A program made the position numbers and the translations under genes. From Lysinibacillus fusiformis (lineage in GTDB: Bacteria > Bacillota > Bacilli > Bacillales_A > Planococcaceae), in contig NZ_CP041696.1 in NCBI RefSeq assembly GCF_007362955.1, positions 1,178,001 through 1,242,000 on the forward strand: a DNA stretch of 64,000 bases. The letters run 5' to 3'. This document shows positions 44,677-54,485 of the stretch, in pieces. Under the pieces are notes generated by a model, which saw only the letters and a program-made list of their open reading frames with translations, was not told the origin of the DNA and searched no databases. How positions within the stretch are numbered: the first letter of the stretch is position 1; each line of letters opens with the position of its first letter.

Positions 44677-45603
44677 TTAACTTTCATAGTCTTTATATAA
44701 TTCCACAATTTCTCGGGCACGTTCTTGCACAATTTCTCTGATATGAGTCGGCTTAAGAATCTTTATGCGATGACCAAAGCTGAGTAGAAAACCGTATAGC
44801 CATTCATCTTCCGGCAGGGATATATGCACACTTAAATTTTCGATATTAACGTTGTCAGTACCAAAAGTCTCTTCCACCAATGTCGCAATCTTAGGATCAA
44901 ATGACAATGTAAGATCCACTAAGTTTTGAGGCTGAAACCAATCTTCATTCCATGGAAGTGACGATAAATTAACTTCCTTGCGTTCTAAAGACGTCATCTC
45001 TCTTTTTAAATTCTTCATCCTCGAAATCTTAAATAAACGAAAACTTTCTCTTAATAGACAATAGCCATACACAAACCAAACTTTCCCCTTTTGTACCAAA
45101 GTATGTGGCTCAATAAGTCGGTTTGATGTCTGTCCATAACCTGTAGAATAGGTAAAACTGACACAATATTCCTCTTCAATTGCTTTTTTCAATAGCGTAA
45201 TCTGTTCTTTTAAAATGACGTTGTGACCCCATGGACTAAGATCAATGAAAAGATGATCAATAGATTGTTTCACTTTCTCATCTGCAACACCCGTTAACTT
45301 TTCAAGCACTGCTTCAGCATGCGCATCTTTATAGGAGGTTAGAGCGCTCTTGATAGCAATTGAAAGAGAAGCAAGCTCTTCCTTTGTGAATACTTGCTTA
45401 TCCACTCTGTAGCCATCTATTAAACTTATCCCTCCATTCACTCCTTGCTGACTCATGACGGGTACCCCAGCAAGGCTAAGCGTTTCAACATCCCGATAAA
45501 TCGTACGAATAGACACATCAAACAACTCAGCCAATTCTTGAGCTTTTACCTTTTTACGATTAATTAAAATCATTGTCATCGTTAATAAACGATCTAGTCT
45601 CAT
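44677..45603 (-). CDS. WYL-domain transcriptional regulator (YafY type)
   Basis: 308 residues. An N-terminal HTH_11 winged helix (LLTMTMILINRKKVKAQELAELFDVSIRTIYRDVETLSLAGVPV, about 6-50) is followed by a WYL domain (about 145-225; YCVSFTYSTGYG, IEPHTLVQKGKVWFVYGYCLLRESFRLFKISRM). A WCX-type C-terminal domain ends in REIVELYKDYES. WYL regulators respond to nucleic-acid or small ligands; the ligand is unknown here. Directly upstream of the zinc-ribbon/GyrI gene. Confidence 0.88.
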   Translation of the reverse strand: MRLDRLLTMTMILINRKKVKAQELAELFDVSIRTIYRDVETLSLAGVPVMSQQGVNGGISLIDGYRVDKQVFTKEELASLSIAIKSALTSYKDAHAEAVLEKLTGVADEKVKQSIDHLFIDLSPWGHNVILKEQITLLKKAIEEEYCVSFTYSTGYGQTSNRLIEPHTLVQKGKVWFVYGYCLLRESFRLFKISRMKNLKREMTSLERKEVNLSSLPWNEDWFQPQNLVDLTLSFDPKIATLVEETFGTDNVNIENLSVHISLPEDEWLYGFLLSFGHRIKILKPTHIREIVQERAREIVELYKDYES

Positions 45604-46012
45604 TTCCCCACTCCTACTATTTCAATAAGAAATTCATTAAATATATTTCCTCATAAAAAACTACTATTATTTATTATACCCATTCATTATTAAGTATTTT
45701 TTAAGTACTTTTTGAGTTTTGTTTAAGTCAAATGTACTATAATAACGCCTGATAAATTATTACAAACACTATAGTATTTTTACAATAAAAGAAAAAAATA
45801 ACTCAATAATATTGAACAAGTATTGAGTGAGCTATTTCTCTATTTTAACCACGTTGTTTTTCGGTTTCATTAAAATAGTTTGATAAACGCTTAAACAATT
45901 AATTCAATTCTCTTACCACAACATAAAAAAATTCTATCCTCAAGAGCCTTTTCAAAAACAATGATCTAGAGTTTAATGGACTTCAATTTAATTGATTAAA
46001 GGAGATTTTGCT
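45604..46012. other. Intergenic region with an unexplained hairpin
   Basis: About 400 nt, AT-rich. A hairpin (CTCAATA 45802-45808 / TATTGAG 45821-45827, with flanking AAATA/TATTT) has a T-run only on the minus strand. It would therefore terminate antisense transcripts, although no minus-strand gene ends here. No coding frame is supported. The promoter of the response regulator should be near 45950-46000. Confidence 0.5.
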
Positions 46013-47131
46013 GTGATTAGAGCCGTTTTAATTGACAATGAACCTTTAGCTTTACACTATTTTCAAAATAAACTACAAAATTTTCTACAAATCGAGGTAA
46101 TCCAAACCTTTACAAGTGTAAAACTATTCTTAAATAACCTGCCATCACTGGACTTCGAGGTTATATTTTTAGATGTTAAGTTGGATGAACTGAGTGGGCT
46201 TGAGGTAGCAGATATTATAAAAACTAATCGTCCACATGTAAGTGTTATATTTATCACTTCGTATCGAGATTTTGCTATACAAGCGTATGAAGTTGGCGGT
46301 CTAGATTATTTACTAAAACCGATTAGCCATGCGCGTTTAGAAAAAACCGTAATGCGTATTGAACATGAATTTTCTATGCAAAAATTAACACAACAAGCTT
46401 CAAGTACATTGTTAAAAGTTCAATGTTTCGATCAATTTTCTGTTTATAGTAATAATAGCTTGGTATCTTTCAAAACTGAGAAGACGAAAGAATTATTTTC
46501 TTATTTCATTTTGCACCCGAACATGCCAATTCATCGTGATTATCTAATCGAAATACTTTGGCCCGATTTAGATTATGTGCGGGCAAAATCTAACCTTCAC
46601 ACCGCTCTATCTTACTTAAGAAAAACCTTAAATAACATAGGTTATTCCAACTGTATTATTTTCACAAATAAATATTATATATTTGAAAAACCTAACATTA
46701 TGTGTGATTTATATGAATTCCAAAAGTATTATAATGATTTTACTAAATTAGAGTTTCCACCAATTTTTTTAATCAATCAATGCCTTACTATTTATAAAAA
46801 TGGTTTATTGGTATTTGACGATTACGGGTGGGCAACTACATATAAAGACAAGCATTATAAATCATACATAGATTTATTAGAAAAGGGTATTCAGGCTACC
46901 ATATTAACAGAAACTGATACAGCAATTGATTATTTAAACAGCTTGTTAGAGTATGATCCCTACAACGAGCAAAAGCTTGAATACTACTTACAAGTGCTAA
47001 TGAATGCAGGTCATCACCAACAAGCACACAAATTATTTTTAGCCTATGAGCAAAAACTAAAAGAGGACTTGGCACTTACGCCAAGCCCTACTTTAATGGA
47101 AATTTCCAACAAATTATTTCAATATAAATAA
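46013..47131 (+). CDS. Orphan response regulator with SARP/BTAD output
   Basis: 372 residues from GTG 46013 (AAAGGAGATTTTGCT). The receiver domain (about 1-120) has the acidic pocket IDNE (about 7-10), phospho-acceptor D54 in VIFLDVKL and the conserved lysine in YLLKPIS (about 106). An OmpR-type winged helix (about 145-235; HRDYLIEILWPDLDYVRAKSNLHTALSYLRKTL) is joined to a BTAD all-helical domain (about 240-372). No histidine kinase is adjacent. The target genes are unknown; SARP/BTAD outputs often activate specialised pathways. Confidence 0.83.
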   Translation: MIRAVLIDNEPLALHYFQNKLQNFLQIEVIQTFTSVKLFLNNLPSLDFEVIFLDVKLDELSGLEVADIIKTNRPHVSVIFITSYRDFAIQAYEVGGLDYLLKPISHARLEKTVMRIEHEFSMQKLTQQASSTLLKVQCFDQFSVYSNNSLVSFKTEKTKELFSYFILHPNMPIHRDYLIEILWPDLDYVRAKSNLHTALSYLRKTLNNIGYSNCIIFTNKYYIFEKPNIMCDLYEFQKYYNDFTKLEFPPIFLINQCLTIYKNGLLVFDDYGWATTYKDKHYKSYIDLLEKGIQATILTETDTAIDYLNSLLEYDPYNEQKLEYYLQVLMNAGHHQQAHKLFLAYEQKLKEDLALTPSPTLMEISNKLFQYK

Positions 47132-47147
47132 ACTTTTCTTTCATCTA

Positions 47148-47198
47148 AAACGACGGGCAACTACAAAATTGTAGGAACTCGCCGTTTACTATTTTTTT
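47148..47198 (+). terminator. Terminator between convergent regulators
   Basis: AAACGACGGG...CGCCGTTT with an inner CTAC/GTAG helix; a T-run follows on the plus strand. Confidence 0.65.
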
Positions 47199-47232
47199 TA
47201 GGGTTTTTATTCGTTTATTTCTTTATAACTCC

Positions 47233-47880
47233 TTATATGCCGCTGCCTTCTGTCAATCCATGTTTTACGGCATATAGAGCTGCCTGTGTGCGGTCTTGCA
47301 CCTGTAACTTCGTGAAAATATTAGAAATATGAGTTTTAACTGTTTTTTCAGTGACAAATAAAGATGAAGCTATCTCTCGATTGCTTTTTCCCTTTGTGAG
47401 CTCTGCAAGTACATCCTGCTCACGAGGCGTTAATGGATTCAACACATGTGCAGCGTTTTTTGATTCTTGTCGATCCATTTCAAGTGTAGACGTTGCTTCA
47501 GGATGTAATGTATTCTCCCCTTGCATAATTCTGCGAATCGATAAAACCAATTCGTCTGGTTCGATATCCTTTAACTGATAGCCTGCTGCTCCTGCCTCCA
47601 TCGCTGGCACAACATGATCTCGATCAGAAAAACTTGTTAACATTAAGATTTGTATTAGAGGAAACTTTGCCTTTATGCGCTTCGTTGCCTGAATACCATC
47701 CATTTCTGGCATAACTAAATCCATTAAAATAATATCTGGCTGTATACTTTCAGCTAATTCGACTGCTTCAACTCCATTTTTAGCTTCTCCAACGACTTCA
47801 ATATCTTTTTGCGTCTTTAAAAAAAATAATAATCCGCGACGGACTACATGGTGATCATCTGCAATTAATACACGAATCAT
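47233..47880 (-). CDS. NarL/LuxR-family response regulator
   Basis: 215 residues. Receiver domain with LIADDH (about 5-10), phospho-acceptor D54 (IILMDLVMPEMDG) and lysine in YQLKDIEPD. A LuxR helix-turn-helix at the C-terminus (LTPREQDVLAELTKGKSNREIASSLFVTEKTVKTHISNIFTKL, about 148-190). It most resembles LiaR/VraR-like regulators, but the cell-envelope role is not shown. Encoded 13 nt after its kinase gene, forming a two-component pair. Confidence 0.9.
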   Translation of the reverse strand: MIRVLIADDHHVVRRGLLFFLKTQKDIEVVGEAKNGVEAVELAESIQPDIILMDLVMPEMDGIQATKRIKAKFPLIQILMLTSFSDRDHVVPAMEAGAAGYQLKDIEPDELVLSIRRIMQGENTLHPEATSTLEMDRQESKNAAHVLNPLTPREQDVLAELTKGKSNREIASSLFVTEKTVKTHISNIFTKLQVQDRTQAALYAVKHGLTEGSGI

Positions 47881-47893
47881 GTTTTTCCCCCCC

Positions 47894-49009
47894 TTAATAT
47901 GGTAATCTGATTAACAACTCTGTTCCTTTGCCAATTTCACTAACCCAGTCAGCAGTACCACCAACTGATTTTGCTCGATCCTTAATTGACTGCAAGCCCA
48001 TTGATAGTAGCTTGGCATTTTTATCAATGACAAAGCCTCGTCCTTCATCACGAATAACAAGCAAAATATCAGTTGCAGTGACAGTAACATAAAGTGCCAC
48101 CTCAAGCACGCCAGCATGGCGACGTACATTGTTGAGTGCCTCCTGCGCTACACGAAATAACGTTTCTTCAATTCGTGACGGAAATTGCAACACACCAGAA
48201 ACCGTTATATGTAGCTTTAAACCCAGCATCTCCGCATAAACTTTTATCGCCTCTAATAAACCGTTTTCTAAGCCTTTGGGGCGAAGCTGCCAAATTAGTG
48301 CACGCATTTCTGTTAAAGCATCCTGCGTTAAATGCTGAATCTCCTTAAACGTTTCCTTTACTTCACTATCATTGCTCATTTCAATCCCGGCTCTCGCCGT
48401 CAATGTAACTGAAAATAGCAACTGATTAACAGAATCATGTAAATCACGTGCTAGACGATTCCGCTCCTTTACAAGTGCCATTTCCTGCTCCTGCTTAGTT
48501 AGTAAAATACGTTTAATAGCTGAACCCATTTGAAAGGCAACCGATTCAAGTAAAGCTAGCTCCTCCTCTGAAAAACGTATCGTGTCTTTTGATGCTACAT
48601 TTAAAACCCCAAAACGCTCCTGTCCCGATTGAAGTGGTACTGTTGCGTGATGTGTGATCCCTGCGTGATCACCAACGTCAGCAGCGATAGCACTTTCAAT
48701 ACGTTGACATTCAATAATATTAGAAGCCTTTTTTAGTTCTTCATTGCGATAGCGAGATACACACCAACAGCCACCTTTTTTTAAATAATGACAATCTTTG
48801 TATTCCAATGCATCTGGTAAATTCTCATGGACAACAAGCTCTGATCGCCCCTTAGCATCAATAAAAAAAATCCAACCTGTTTCAAAATTGGTGCCATTTA
48901 AAAATTTGACAAGTGCGCCTTTTAGCATTGTTACAATTTCTGTTTCTTCATTTAGTAGCTCTGCGATTTCTTTTAGAATACTGATATTCGAGTGCTCGTT
49001 CTCTCTCAC
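47894..49009 (-). CDS. GAF-domain histidine kinase (HisKA_3)
   Basis: 371 residues from GTG 49009, with AGAGG seven nt upstream; the longer frame (to 49084) is not favoured. A GAF-type sensor (about 15-170) is followed by the phospho-acceptor His in RLARDLHDSVNQLLFSV and by a HATPase_c domain (RVAQEALNNVRRH, VIRDEGRGF, GLQSIKDRAKSVGG). No membrane segments, so it is a cytoplasmic sensor. Cysteines near residue 70 (YKDCHYLKKGGCWC) may hold a metal or redox switch. Pairs with the downstream response regulator. Confidence 0.88.
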   Translation of the reverse strand: MRENEHSNISILKEIAELLNEETEIVTMLKGALVKFLNGTNFETGWIFFIDAKGRSELVVHENLPDALEYKDCHYLKKGGCWCVSRYRNEELKKASNIIECQRIESAIAADVGDHAGITHHATVPLQSGQERFGVLNVASKDTIRFSEEELALLESVAFQMGSAIKRILLTKQEQEMALVKERNRLARDLHDSVNQLLFSVTLTARAGIEMSNDSEVKETFKEIQHLTQDALTEMRALIWQLRPKGLENGLLEAIKVYAEMLGLKLHITVSGVLQFPSRIEETLFRVAQEALNNVRRHAGVLEVALYVTVTATDILLVIRDEGRGFVIDKNAKLLSMGLQSIKDRAKSVGGTADWVSEIGKGTELLIRLPY

Positions 49010-49208
49010 ACATACACCTCTTTTTTTTGACATTCCTAATTTTAATGATAACATTTCCAAGACAAGGGCGTCCGTTTCAGCCATTCATACTTTAGACTGA
49101 ATTTCATTGGTTGGGAATGGATGTCTATCCTAGCTAGATAATTTACTTCTGTATTCAGAACATCTATAATCGAACAAGTATAAGGTTACTATTAAGGAGA
49201 GTTTTACT

Positions 49209-49634
49209 ATGTCTAAAAAACAAGAGAATAGCCTGTTATTCATTTGGATTGTTTCTGTAGTTGCAACATTAGGTTCATTGTATTTTTCAGAAATCCGTCA
49301 CTATGAGCCTTGTAAAATGTGTTGGATTCAACGTATTTTTATGTATCCAATTGTCATTATGACAACCATTGCTTTTATCCAAAAGAATGCTCGTATTGCT
49401 GTAACAACAGCCGTATTTGCCATTATGGGTGGCTGTGTGTCACTATACCATTATGGTATTCAAAAACTTAGCTTCTTAGCTGATTCAGCACCTTCTTGTG
49501 GTGCAGTATCTTGTACAGGCCAATACATTAACTGGCTTGGTTTCATCACAATTCCGTTTTTAGCGCTAACTGCATTTATTTTAATTGCAGGGGCAAGCTT
49601 CTATTTAATGAAAGCTGCAAAAGAAGCAAAATAA
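49209..49634 (+). CDS. bdbC: Disulfide bond formation protein (DsbB/BdbC family)
   Basis: 141 residues (B. subtilis BdbC 138). Four membrane helices and two periplasmic-side cysteine pairs: EPCKMCW (about 34-40), typical of BdbC, and PSCGAVSC (about 99-106). It reoxidises a thiol oxidase partner and passes electrons to quinone. AAGGAGAG precedes ATG 49209. No bdbD is adjacent. The GC-rich palindromic repeat downstream may terminate its transcript. Confidence 0.93.
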   Translation: MSKKQENSLLFIWIVSVVATLGSLYFSEIRHYEPCKMCWIQRIFMYPIVIMTTIAFIQKNARIAVTTAVFAIMGGCVSLYHYGIQKLSFLADSAPSCGAVSCTGQYINWLGFITIPFLALTAFILIAGASFYLMKAAKEAK

Positions 49635-49710
49635 TTAATAAGTGACTATCCCATGTGGTATAGGCACTCCAAATCGAAGTATGCTGTTGTAAATGACAGG
49701 ATATTCTACA

Positions 49711-49813
49711 AAAATTCGCGATACTCCAGCGAGACAGCGAACCAAGCAAGATCCGCAGATGCTTTAACTCCTGCGAGACTTGCGGCTCGCCCGCGGCAAG
49801 AGAGCGAATTTTT
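49711..49813. repeat. GC-rich palindromic dispersed repeat
   Basis: Ends AAAATTCGC (49711-49719) and GCGAATTTTTT (49804-49814) pair, enclosing sub-repeats such as CAAGCAAGATCCGC and CCTGCGAGACTTGCGG. Similar in style to the element at 32371. Its T-run makes it usable as a plus-strand terminator. The open frame that crosses it is not a gene. Confidence 0.55.
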
Positions 49814-49895
49814 TTATATCAAAATTTTAGGAGCATGCTCTAGGTAGAAAATAGATAAAGGGGCTTTTTAGCCTACTTTGCACGGAGGAAGATAG

Positions 49896-50738
49896 ATGTT
49901 TCACTATAAAATAAATGAAAATAATTTGACGGTTGAAGAGTTACTACGTAATCATTGGAAATTGGGAAAAAAACTAGTACATGAATTACGTATGGCGAAA
50001 GCTGTCACAACAACTGACGGCGAGCCACTACTGTGGAAGGAACCACTTCAAGCAGACACAATTGTAAAATTCACATTTCCTATCCCCACGTCTAACTATA
50101 AACCAACACCCGTGTGCGCGATTGATGTTGTATACGAGGACGACCACTGTTTGATTGTATCCAAACCAAAGGGCATGTCGACACATCCAAATGATGCACG
50201 TGATACGCATACATGTATGAACCATGTTATGGCGCATATTAAAGCGCAAGGTGGCGTTTATGCAGAGCATGTTCATCGTCTTGATCAAGGTACACAAGGC
50301 TTGCTTCTTGTTGCCAAGCACCCACTCGCAAAGTCGATATTTGACCGAATGATTGAAGAAAAAACAATTATTCGTACGTATGCTGCTGAGGTTCAAGGAA
50401 ATCTTCGTTCTTCGTCTGGCACTATTGCAGAATCAATCGGTAAGGACCGACATCATGCAACGAGACGTGTTGTGTCAAATACAGGACAGCATGCGGTTAC
50501 GCACTATGAGGTTATAGCACGCTATAAACATTCTTGTGTTGTTCACCTCATCCTTGAAACAGGACGAACACATCAAATACGTGTGCATATGGCACATATC
50601 GGTCATCCTATTATTGGTGATACAATGTACGGTGCACGCGAAACTGCTAGTGGTGACTATGAACTACACGCCATACAGTTAGAATTCGAACATCCATTTT
50701 TAAATAAGCGCATTGTCGTCAAAGATGAAAAACAGTAA
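49896..50738 (+). CDS. RluA-family pseudouridine synthase
   Basis: 280 residues. The catalytic motif HRLDQGTQGLLL (about 129-140, with the essential Asp) is the RluA-type variant HRLDxxTSG with Gln in place of Ser. Further elements are EDDHCLIVSKPKGMSTHP (about 86-103) and ETGRTHQIRVHMAHIGHPIIGD (about 222-243). It isomerises uridine in rRNA or tRNA. The S4 domain is reduced to about 60 N-terminal residues. AGGAAGATAG precedes the ATG. Symbol withheld because several paralogues exist in Bacilli. Confidence 0.9.
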   Translation: MFHYKINENNLTVEELLRNHWKLGKKLVHELRMAKAVTTTDGEPLLWKEPLQADTIVKFTFPIPTSNYKPTPVCAIDVVYEDDHCLIVSKPKGMSTHPNDARDTHTCMNHVMAHIKAQGGVYAEHVHRLDQGTQGLLLVAKHPLAKSIFDRMIEEKTIIRTYAAEVQGNLRSSSGTIAESIGKDRHHATRRVVSNTGQHAVTHYEVIARYKHSCVVHLILETGRTHQIRVHMAHIGHPIIGDTMYGARETASGDYELHAIQLEFEHPFLNKRIVVKDEKQ

Positions 50739-51132
50739 CCCTTCTATCACATAAGACCCAGCAAATGAACAAGTTATCTTCGAGCTTTTGCGAGCGTCAC
50801 AACCGCTTTATAACAGCAGAATATCTGTCTGCGTTACACTTTTATGATGAAGAAGTCATCTCAACTAATATTGGGACGGCTTCTTTATTTTGATAAGAAA
50901 TTTGGTTAGCGTTGATAGAGTTTGTTTTGTGACTATTGAACAACAGCAATCATCTGAATCAATTTACTTATAATTCTAAAAAAGTATAAATATATGATTT
51001 AATATTTAAATACCTCTTTTTCACAGTAATTTTAATATTCATTTTCCATTATTGGTAATGACGATGGATTTCTTTCGTGATAGAATAAAGTAAATTGTCA
51101 GTCATCTGACGATATGAGGGAGGAATTCATGG
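50739..51132. other. Intergenic region upstream of the surface nucleotidase
   Basis: 394 nt. An imperfect stem AAGAAGTC...GGCTTCTT (about 50850-50889) with following T may end the pseudouridine synthase transcript. The AT-rich remainder should carry the next gene's promoter. No gene. Confidence 0.5.
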
Positions 51133-53307
51133 ATGAAATGGGTTAAAAGTATTGCAGCAACAACATTAGCTGCGAGTTTACTAGCTTCACCAGGTTTTGC
51201 TGTAAATGCTGAGGAAGCAGCACCAACTGCTACGAAAGATGGTTTTAAATTAACTATTCTACACTCGAATGACACACACGCACACGTAGAAGCTGCACCG
51301 CAACGTGCAACAAAAGTAAAAGAGCTACGTGCTGCAAATGCAAATTCACTTCTATTAGATGCTGGTGATGTTTTCTCTGGTACTCTATACTTCAATCAAT
51401 TTACTGGAGAGGTTGATATGAAGTTAATGAACTTAATGGGCTACGATGCAATGACATTTGGTAACCATGAGTTCGATTTAGGGTCAAGCCCTGAAGGACA
51501 TGCTGCACTTGCGAAGTTTGTAAAAGGTGCTGATTTCCCATTGTTAGGAAGTAATCTGGATTTCTCAAAGGATTCCTTATTTGATGGTCTACTGTCTCAA
51601 ACAATAACAAAAGACTTTGAAAACGGTAAAATCTATAATGGTATTATTAAAGAAGTAGATGGTGAAAAAGTAGGTATTTTCGGTTTAACAACAGAAGAAA
51701 CACCATCGATTTCTAGCGTTGCCAATGTTCAATTTGCTAACTATATCGATTCTGCGAAAAAAGCAGTAGCAGAATTTGAAAAGCAAGGTGTCAATAAAAT
51801 TATTGCCCTAACACACTTAGGTTTCGATGATTCCAAAGAATTTGATAATGACCAATTGCTTGCTTCTGCTGTCGAAGGCATTGACGTTATCGTAGGTGGA
51901 CATACACATACAAAATTAGATAAGGCTGTTAAAGCTGAAACATCATTTAAGAACCCAACGATTATCGTACAAACTGGTCAATATAGTGAAAATTTAGGCG
52001 AACTTGATTTAACCTTTAACGATAACGGTGCAGTTGTTGAATATTTCGGTCAATTACATGCCTTAAATGATAAAGAAAAGCCTGTAGAAGCTGACGCTGA
52101 GGCAGCAGCATTATTAGCACCCTATACTGAAAAGATTGCTGCCGTTAAACAACAGTCTACAGGTAATACAGCCGTTTCAGTACTCGATGGTAAACGTGGT
52201 ATTTGGGGCGTTCGTGCTGGAGAAACAAACTTAGGTAACATCATTACTGATGGTATGCTTGCTGGTGCACAAAAAATTGACCCTGAAGTACAATTTGCCT
52301 TCCAAAATGGTGGAGGTATCCGTGCAAGCATTGACGCAGGGGACATTACTGTTGGTGAAGTAATGACTGTAATGCCATTCGGTAATGCACTTGGCATAGT
52401 AAAACTAACAGGTTCTGAAATCTATGAAATTGCTGAAAATAGTGTGAAAGACTTCCCGAAAGAATTTGGGGGCTTCTTACATTTCTCTGGCTTACAAGTA
52501 GAATTTGATGGTAAGGCGGCAGCTGGTAAACGTGTCACTTCAATTAAATTAAACGGTAAAGAACTAGATAAAGCAGCTACTTACAAAGGTGCAACAAATA
52601 CTTTCACGGCTAAAGGCGGCGATGGCTTTGAAACACTCGCAAAAGTATATGCTGACGGCCGTGTAAGTGAGCCAGGTACGATTGACTATGAAATGTTTAT
52701 TGATCATTTAAATACGCTGAAAAACGTAAATCCTAAAGTAGAAGGTCGTATTGTAGCAACAATTCCATTTACAGATATTGCAAAAGGCTCTGAAACAGAG
52801 GGCTACGTGCGTGATCTTTATTATCGTGATTTAACACAAGGCACGTCAGCAACAACATATTCACCAAACGCTAATTTAACACGTGCACAAGCTGCTTCAT
52901 TTATTGCGCGTGTGTTAAAACTTGAAGCAAAAGGTGAAGCTACATTCTCTGATGTAACTAGTTTAGAAGCAGCTACACAAAAAGAGATTACAGCGCTTGC
53001 TGAAGCTGGAATTGTACAAGGACAAAATGGCAAATTCAATCCTACTGCCAAAGTAACGCGTTCTCAACTGGCATTAATGTTTGCACGTGCTTATAACTTA
53101 CAGCATGATGCAAAAACTGATTTAACAGCTGATTTCAGCGATATTTCTAAATACAATGCTGAAACACAAAACGCTATTGCACTTATGCAAGAGTTAGAGA
53201 TTGCTAGCGGATCAAATGGCAAATTTATGCCTGGTAACAATGCGACACGTGCACATATGGCAAAAATGCTTTCTAACTACATTCCTTATGTAAAAGAATC
53301 TAAATAA
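51133..53307 (+). CDS. SLH-anchored 5'-nucleotidase/UshA-type metallophosphatase
   Basis: 724 residues. A signal peptide (about 1-25, AVNAEE cleavage) leads to the metallophosphoesterase domain (about 35-290; HSNDTHAH, DAGDVFSGT, GNHEFDLG, GGHTHTKLD). A 5_nucleotid_C domain follows (about 320-520; NLGNIITDGML, QNGGGIRASIDAGDIT). Three SLH repeats form the C-terminus (about 545-724; each starting FTDI/FSDV/FSDI and carrying a TRAQAA-type motif). It is therefore a cell-wall-bound enzyme that dephosphorylates external nucleotides. GGAGG lies nine nt before ATG 51133. Confidence 0.92.
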   Translation: MKWVKSIAATTLAASLLASPGFAVNAEEAAPTATKDGFKLTILHSNDTHAHVEAAPQRATKVKELRAANANSLLLDAGDVFSGTLYFNQFTGEVDMKLMNLMGYDAMTFGNHEFDLGSSPEGHAALAKFVKGADFPLLGSNLDFSKDSLFDGLLSQTITKDFENGKIYNGIIKEVDGEKVGIFGLTTEETPSISSVANVQFANYIDSAKKAVAEFEKQGVNKIIALTHLGFDDSKEFDNDQLLASAVEGIDVIVGGHTHTKLDKAVKAETSFKNPTIIVQTGQYSENLGELDLTFNDNGAVVEYFGQLHALNDKEKPVEADAEAAALLAPYTEKIAAVKQQSTGNTAVSVLDGKRGIWGVRAGETNLGNIITDGMLAGAQKIDPEVQFAFQNGGGIRASIDAGDITVGEVMTVMPFGNALGIVKLTGSEIYEIAENSVKDFPKEFGGFLHFSGLQVEFDGKAAAGKRVTSIKLNGKELDKAATYKGATNTFTAKGGDGFETLAKVYADGRVSEPGTIDYEMFIDHLNTLKNVNPKVEGRIVATIPFTDIAKGSETEGYVRDLYYRDLTQGTSATTYSPNANLTRAQAASFIARVLKLEAKGEATFSDVTSLEAATQKEITALAEAGIVQGQNGKFNPTAKVTRSQLALMFARAYNLQHDAKTDLTADFSDISKYNAETQNAIALMQELEIASGSNGKFMPGNNATRAHMAKMLSNYIPYVKESK

Positions 53308-53316
53308 TGCAACACG

Positions 53317-53349
53317 AAAACCCGCTTCTCTAAGAGAGAGCGGGTTTTT
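53317..53349 (+). terminator. Intrinsic terminator after the nucleotidase
   Basis: AAAACCCGCTTCTC pairs with GAGAGCGGGTTTT (one offset), ends in T5. Usable in both directions. Confidence 0.85.
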
Positions 53350-53484
53350 ACTTTATTCGTTAGAATACCTTGTCCTGTGGCAATTAATATGTTCGAAGTA
53401 GCGGGCGCAACACATGCTATGAGAAACCTGTATCCTGTTGGTTCAAACCTTCAGAACGGTTGTCACGAATTTTGAAAGATTGTA

Positions 53485-54315
53485 TTAAAAATCAAATTTA
53501 AAGTTATCTGGGTCTTGTCCAATGCGTTCATTGCGATTTAATGCAGCTAGTTGAGTCATTTGAGCTTGCGTTAATTCAAAATCAAAGATTTGCACATTTT
53601 CCTCGATACGACTCGGTGTCACCGATTTTGGAATAATAATCGTATCATTTTGTAGATGCCAACGCAGGACTACCTGTGCAGCAGTCTTCCCTATTTCTTG
53701 ACCTATTTCAAAAATAGTTTCATTATCAAACACGCCGCCACGACCAAGCGGTGACCATGCTGTGACCGCAATGCCCTGCTCCGTACAATAGGCCTTTAAA
53801 GCGTCCTGTTGAAGGTAAGGATGTACCTCCACTTGATTGACCATTGGTGCAATATTTGCTTTTGCTAATAGTTTTTGTAAATGATGCTCATGATGATTTG
53901 AAACACCTGTCGCACGAATTAATTTTTCATCGTAAAGTCGTTCAATCGCTCTGTACGTTTCTTCAAATGATTCTGGCACTGCCCAATGCGTTAAATATAA
54001 ATCCAAATAATCCATGTTTAACTTTTTCAGTGACACTTCAAATGCACGTAATGTCGCATCATAGCCTTGGTCATTATTCCAAACCTTCGTAGTGACGAAT
54101 ATATCCTCACGTTTGATGCCTGAGTAACGAATCGCTTCGCCTACCTCTACCTCATTGCCATATAATGATGCCGTATCAATTGCTCGATAGCCAACTTTAA
54201 GTGCATGATCGATTGCCTGCATTGTTTCATCACGTTCTGTCATTTTATAGACACCTAAACCAAAACGTGGCATTTCTACACTATTTGTTAATAATTTTGT
54301 TGATTGTAAATTCAA
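53485..54315 (-). CDS. Aldo/keto reductase
   Basis: 276 residues from TTG 54315 (AAGGGG nine nt upstream); the longer frame contains non-family sequence. AKR signatures: GLGVYKM (about 19-25), catalytic Asp/Tyr in RAIDTASLYGNEVEVG, Lys in VTTKVWN, His in DLYLTHWAVP, and IIPKSVTPSRIEEN near the C-terminus. It reduces carbonyl compounds with NADPH; substrate unknown. Resembles the YvgN/YtbE type (methylglyoxal and similar aldehydes) in Bacilli. Confidence 0.9.
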   Translation of the reverse strand: MNLQSTKLLTNSVEMPRFGLGVYKMTERDETMQAIDHALKVGYRAIDTASLYGNEVEVGEAIRYSGIKREDIFVTTKVWNNDQGYDATLRAFEVSLKKLNMDYLDLYLTHWAVPESFEETYRAIERLYDEKLIRATGVSNHHEHHLQKLLAKANIAPMVNQVEVHPYLQQDALKAYCTEQGIAVTAWSPLGRGGVFDNETIFEIGQEIGKTAAQVVLRWHLQNDTIIIPKSVTPSRIEENVQIFDFELTQAQMTQLAALNRNERIGQDPDNFKFDF

Positions 54316-54485
54316 GAACTTCAGCCCCTTCCTTTTCCTAGTTCCATTATACAAAAAATTGGATTTAAGAAACATGGAGAAGTTCTCTTCACCTGAACCA
54401 TAGTTGGGAACTTCACTACACGGGTATGTCGCTTTGTACCATGAATGCCCATTATACTTCACGAGAATTTCGCTTTTACGTCACC

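Noticed and set aside
49653..49847. 64-codon frame after bdbC
   Set aside because: It lies across the GC-rich palindromic repeat and has no ribosome site.
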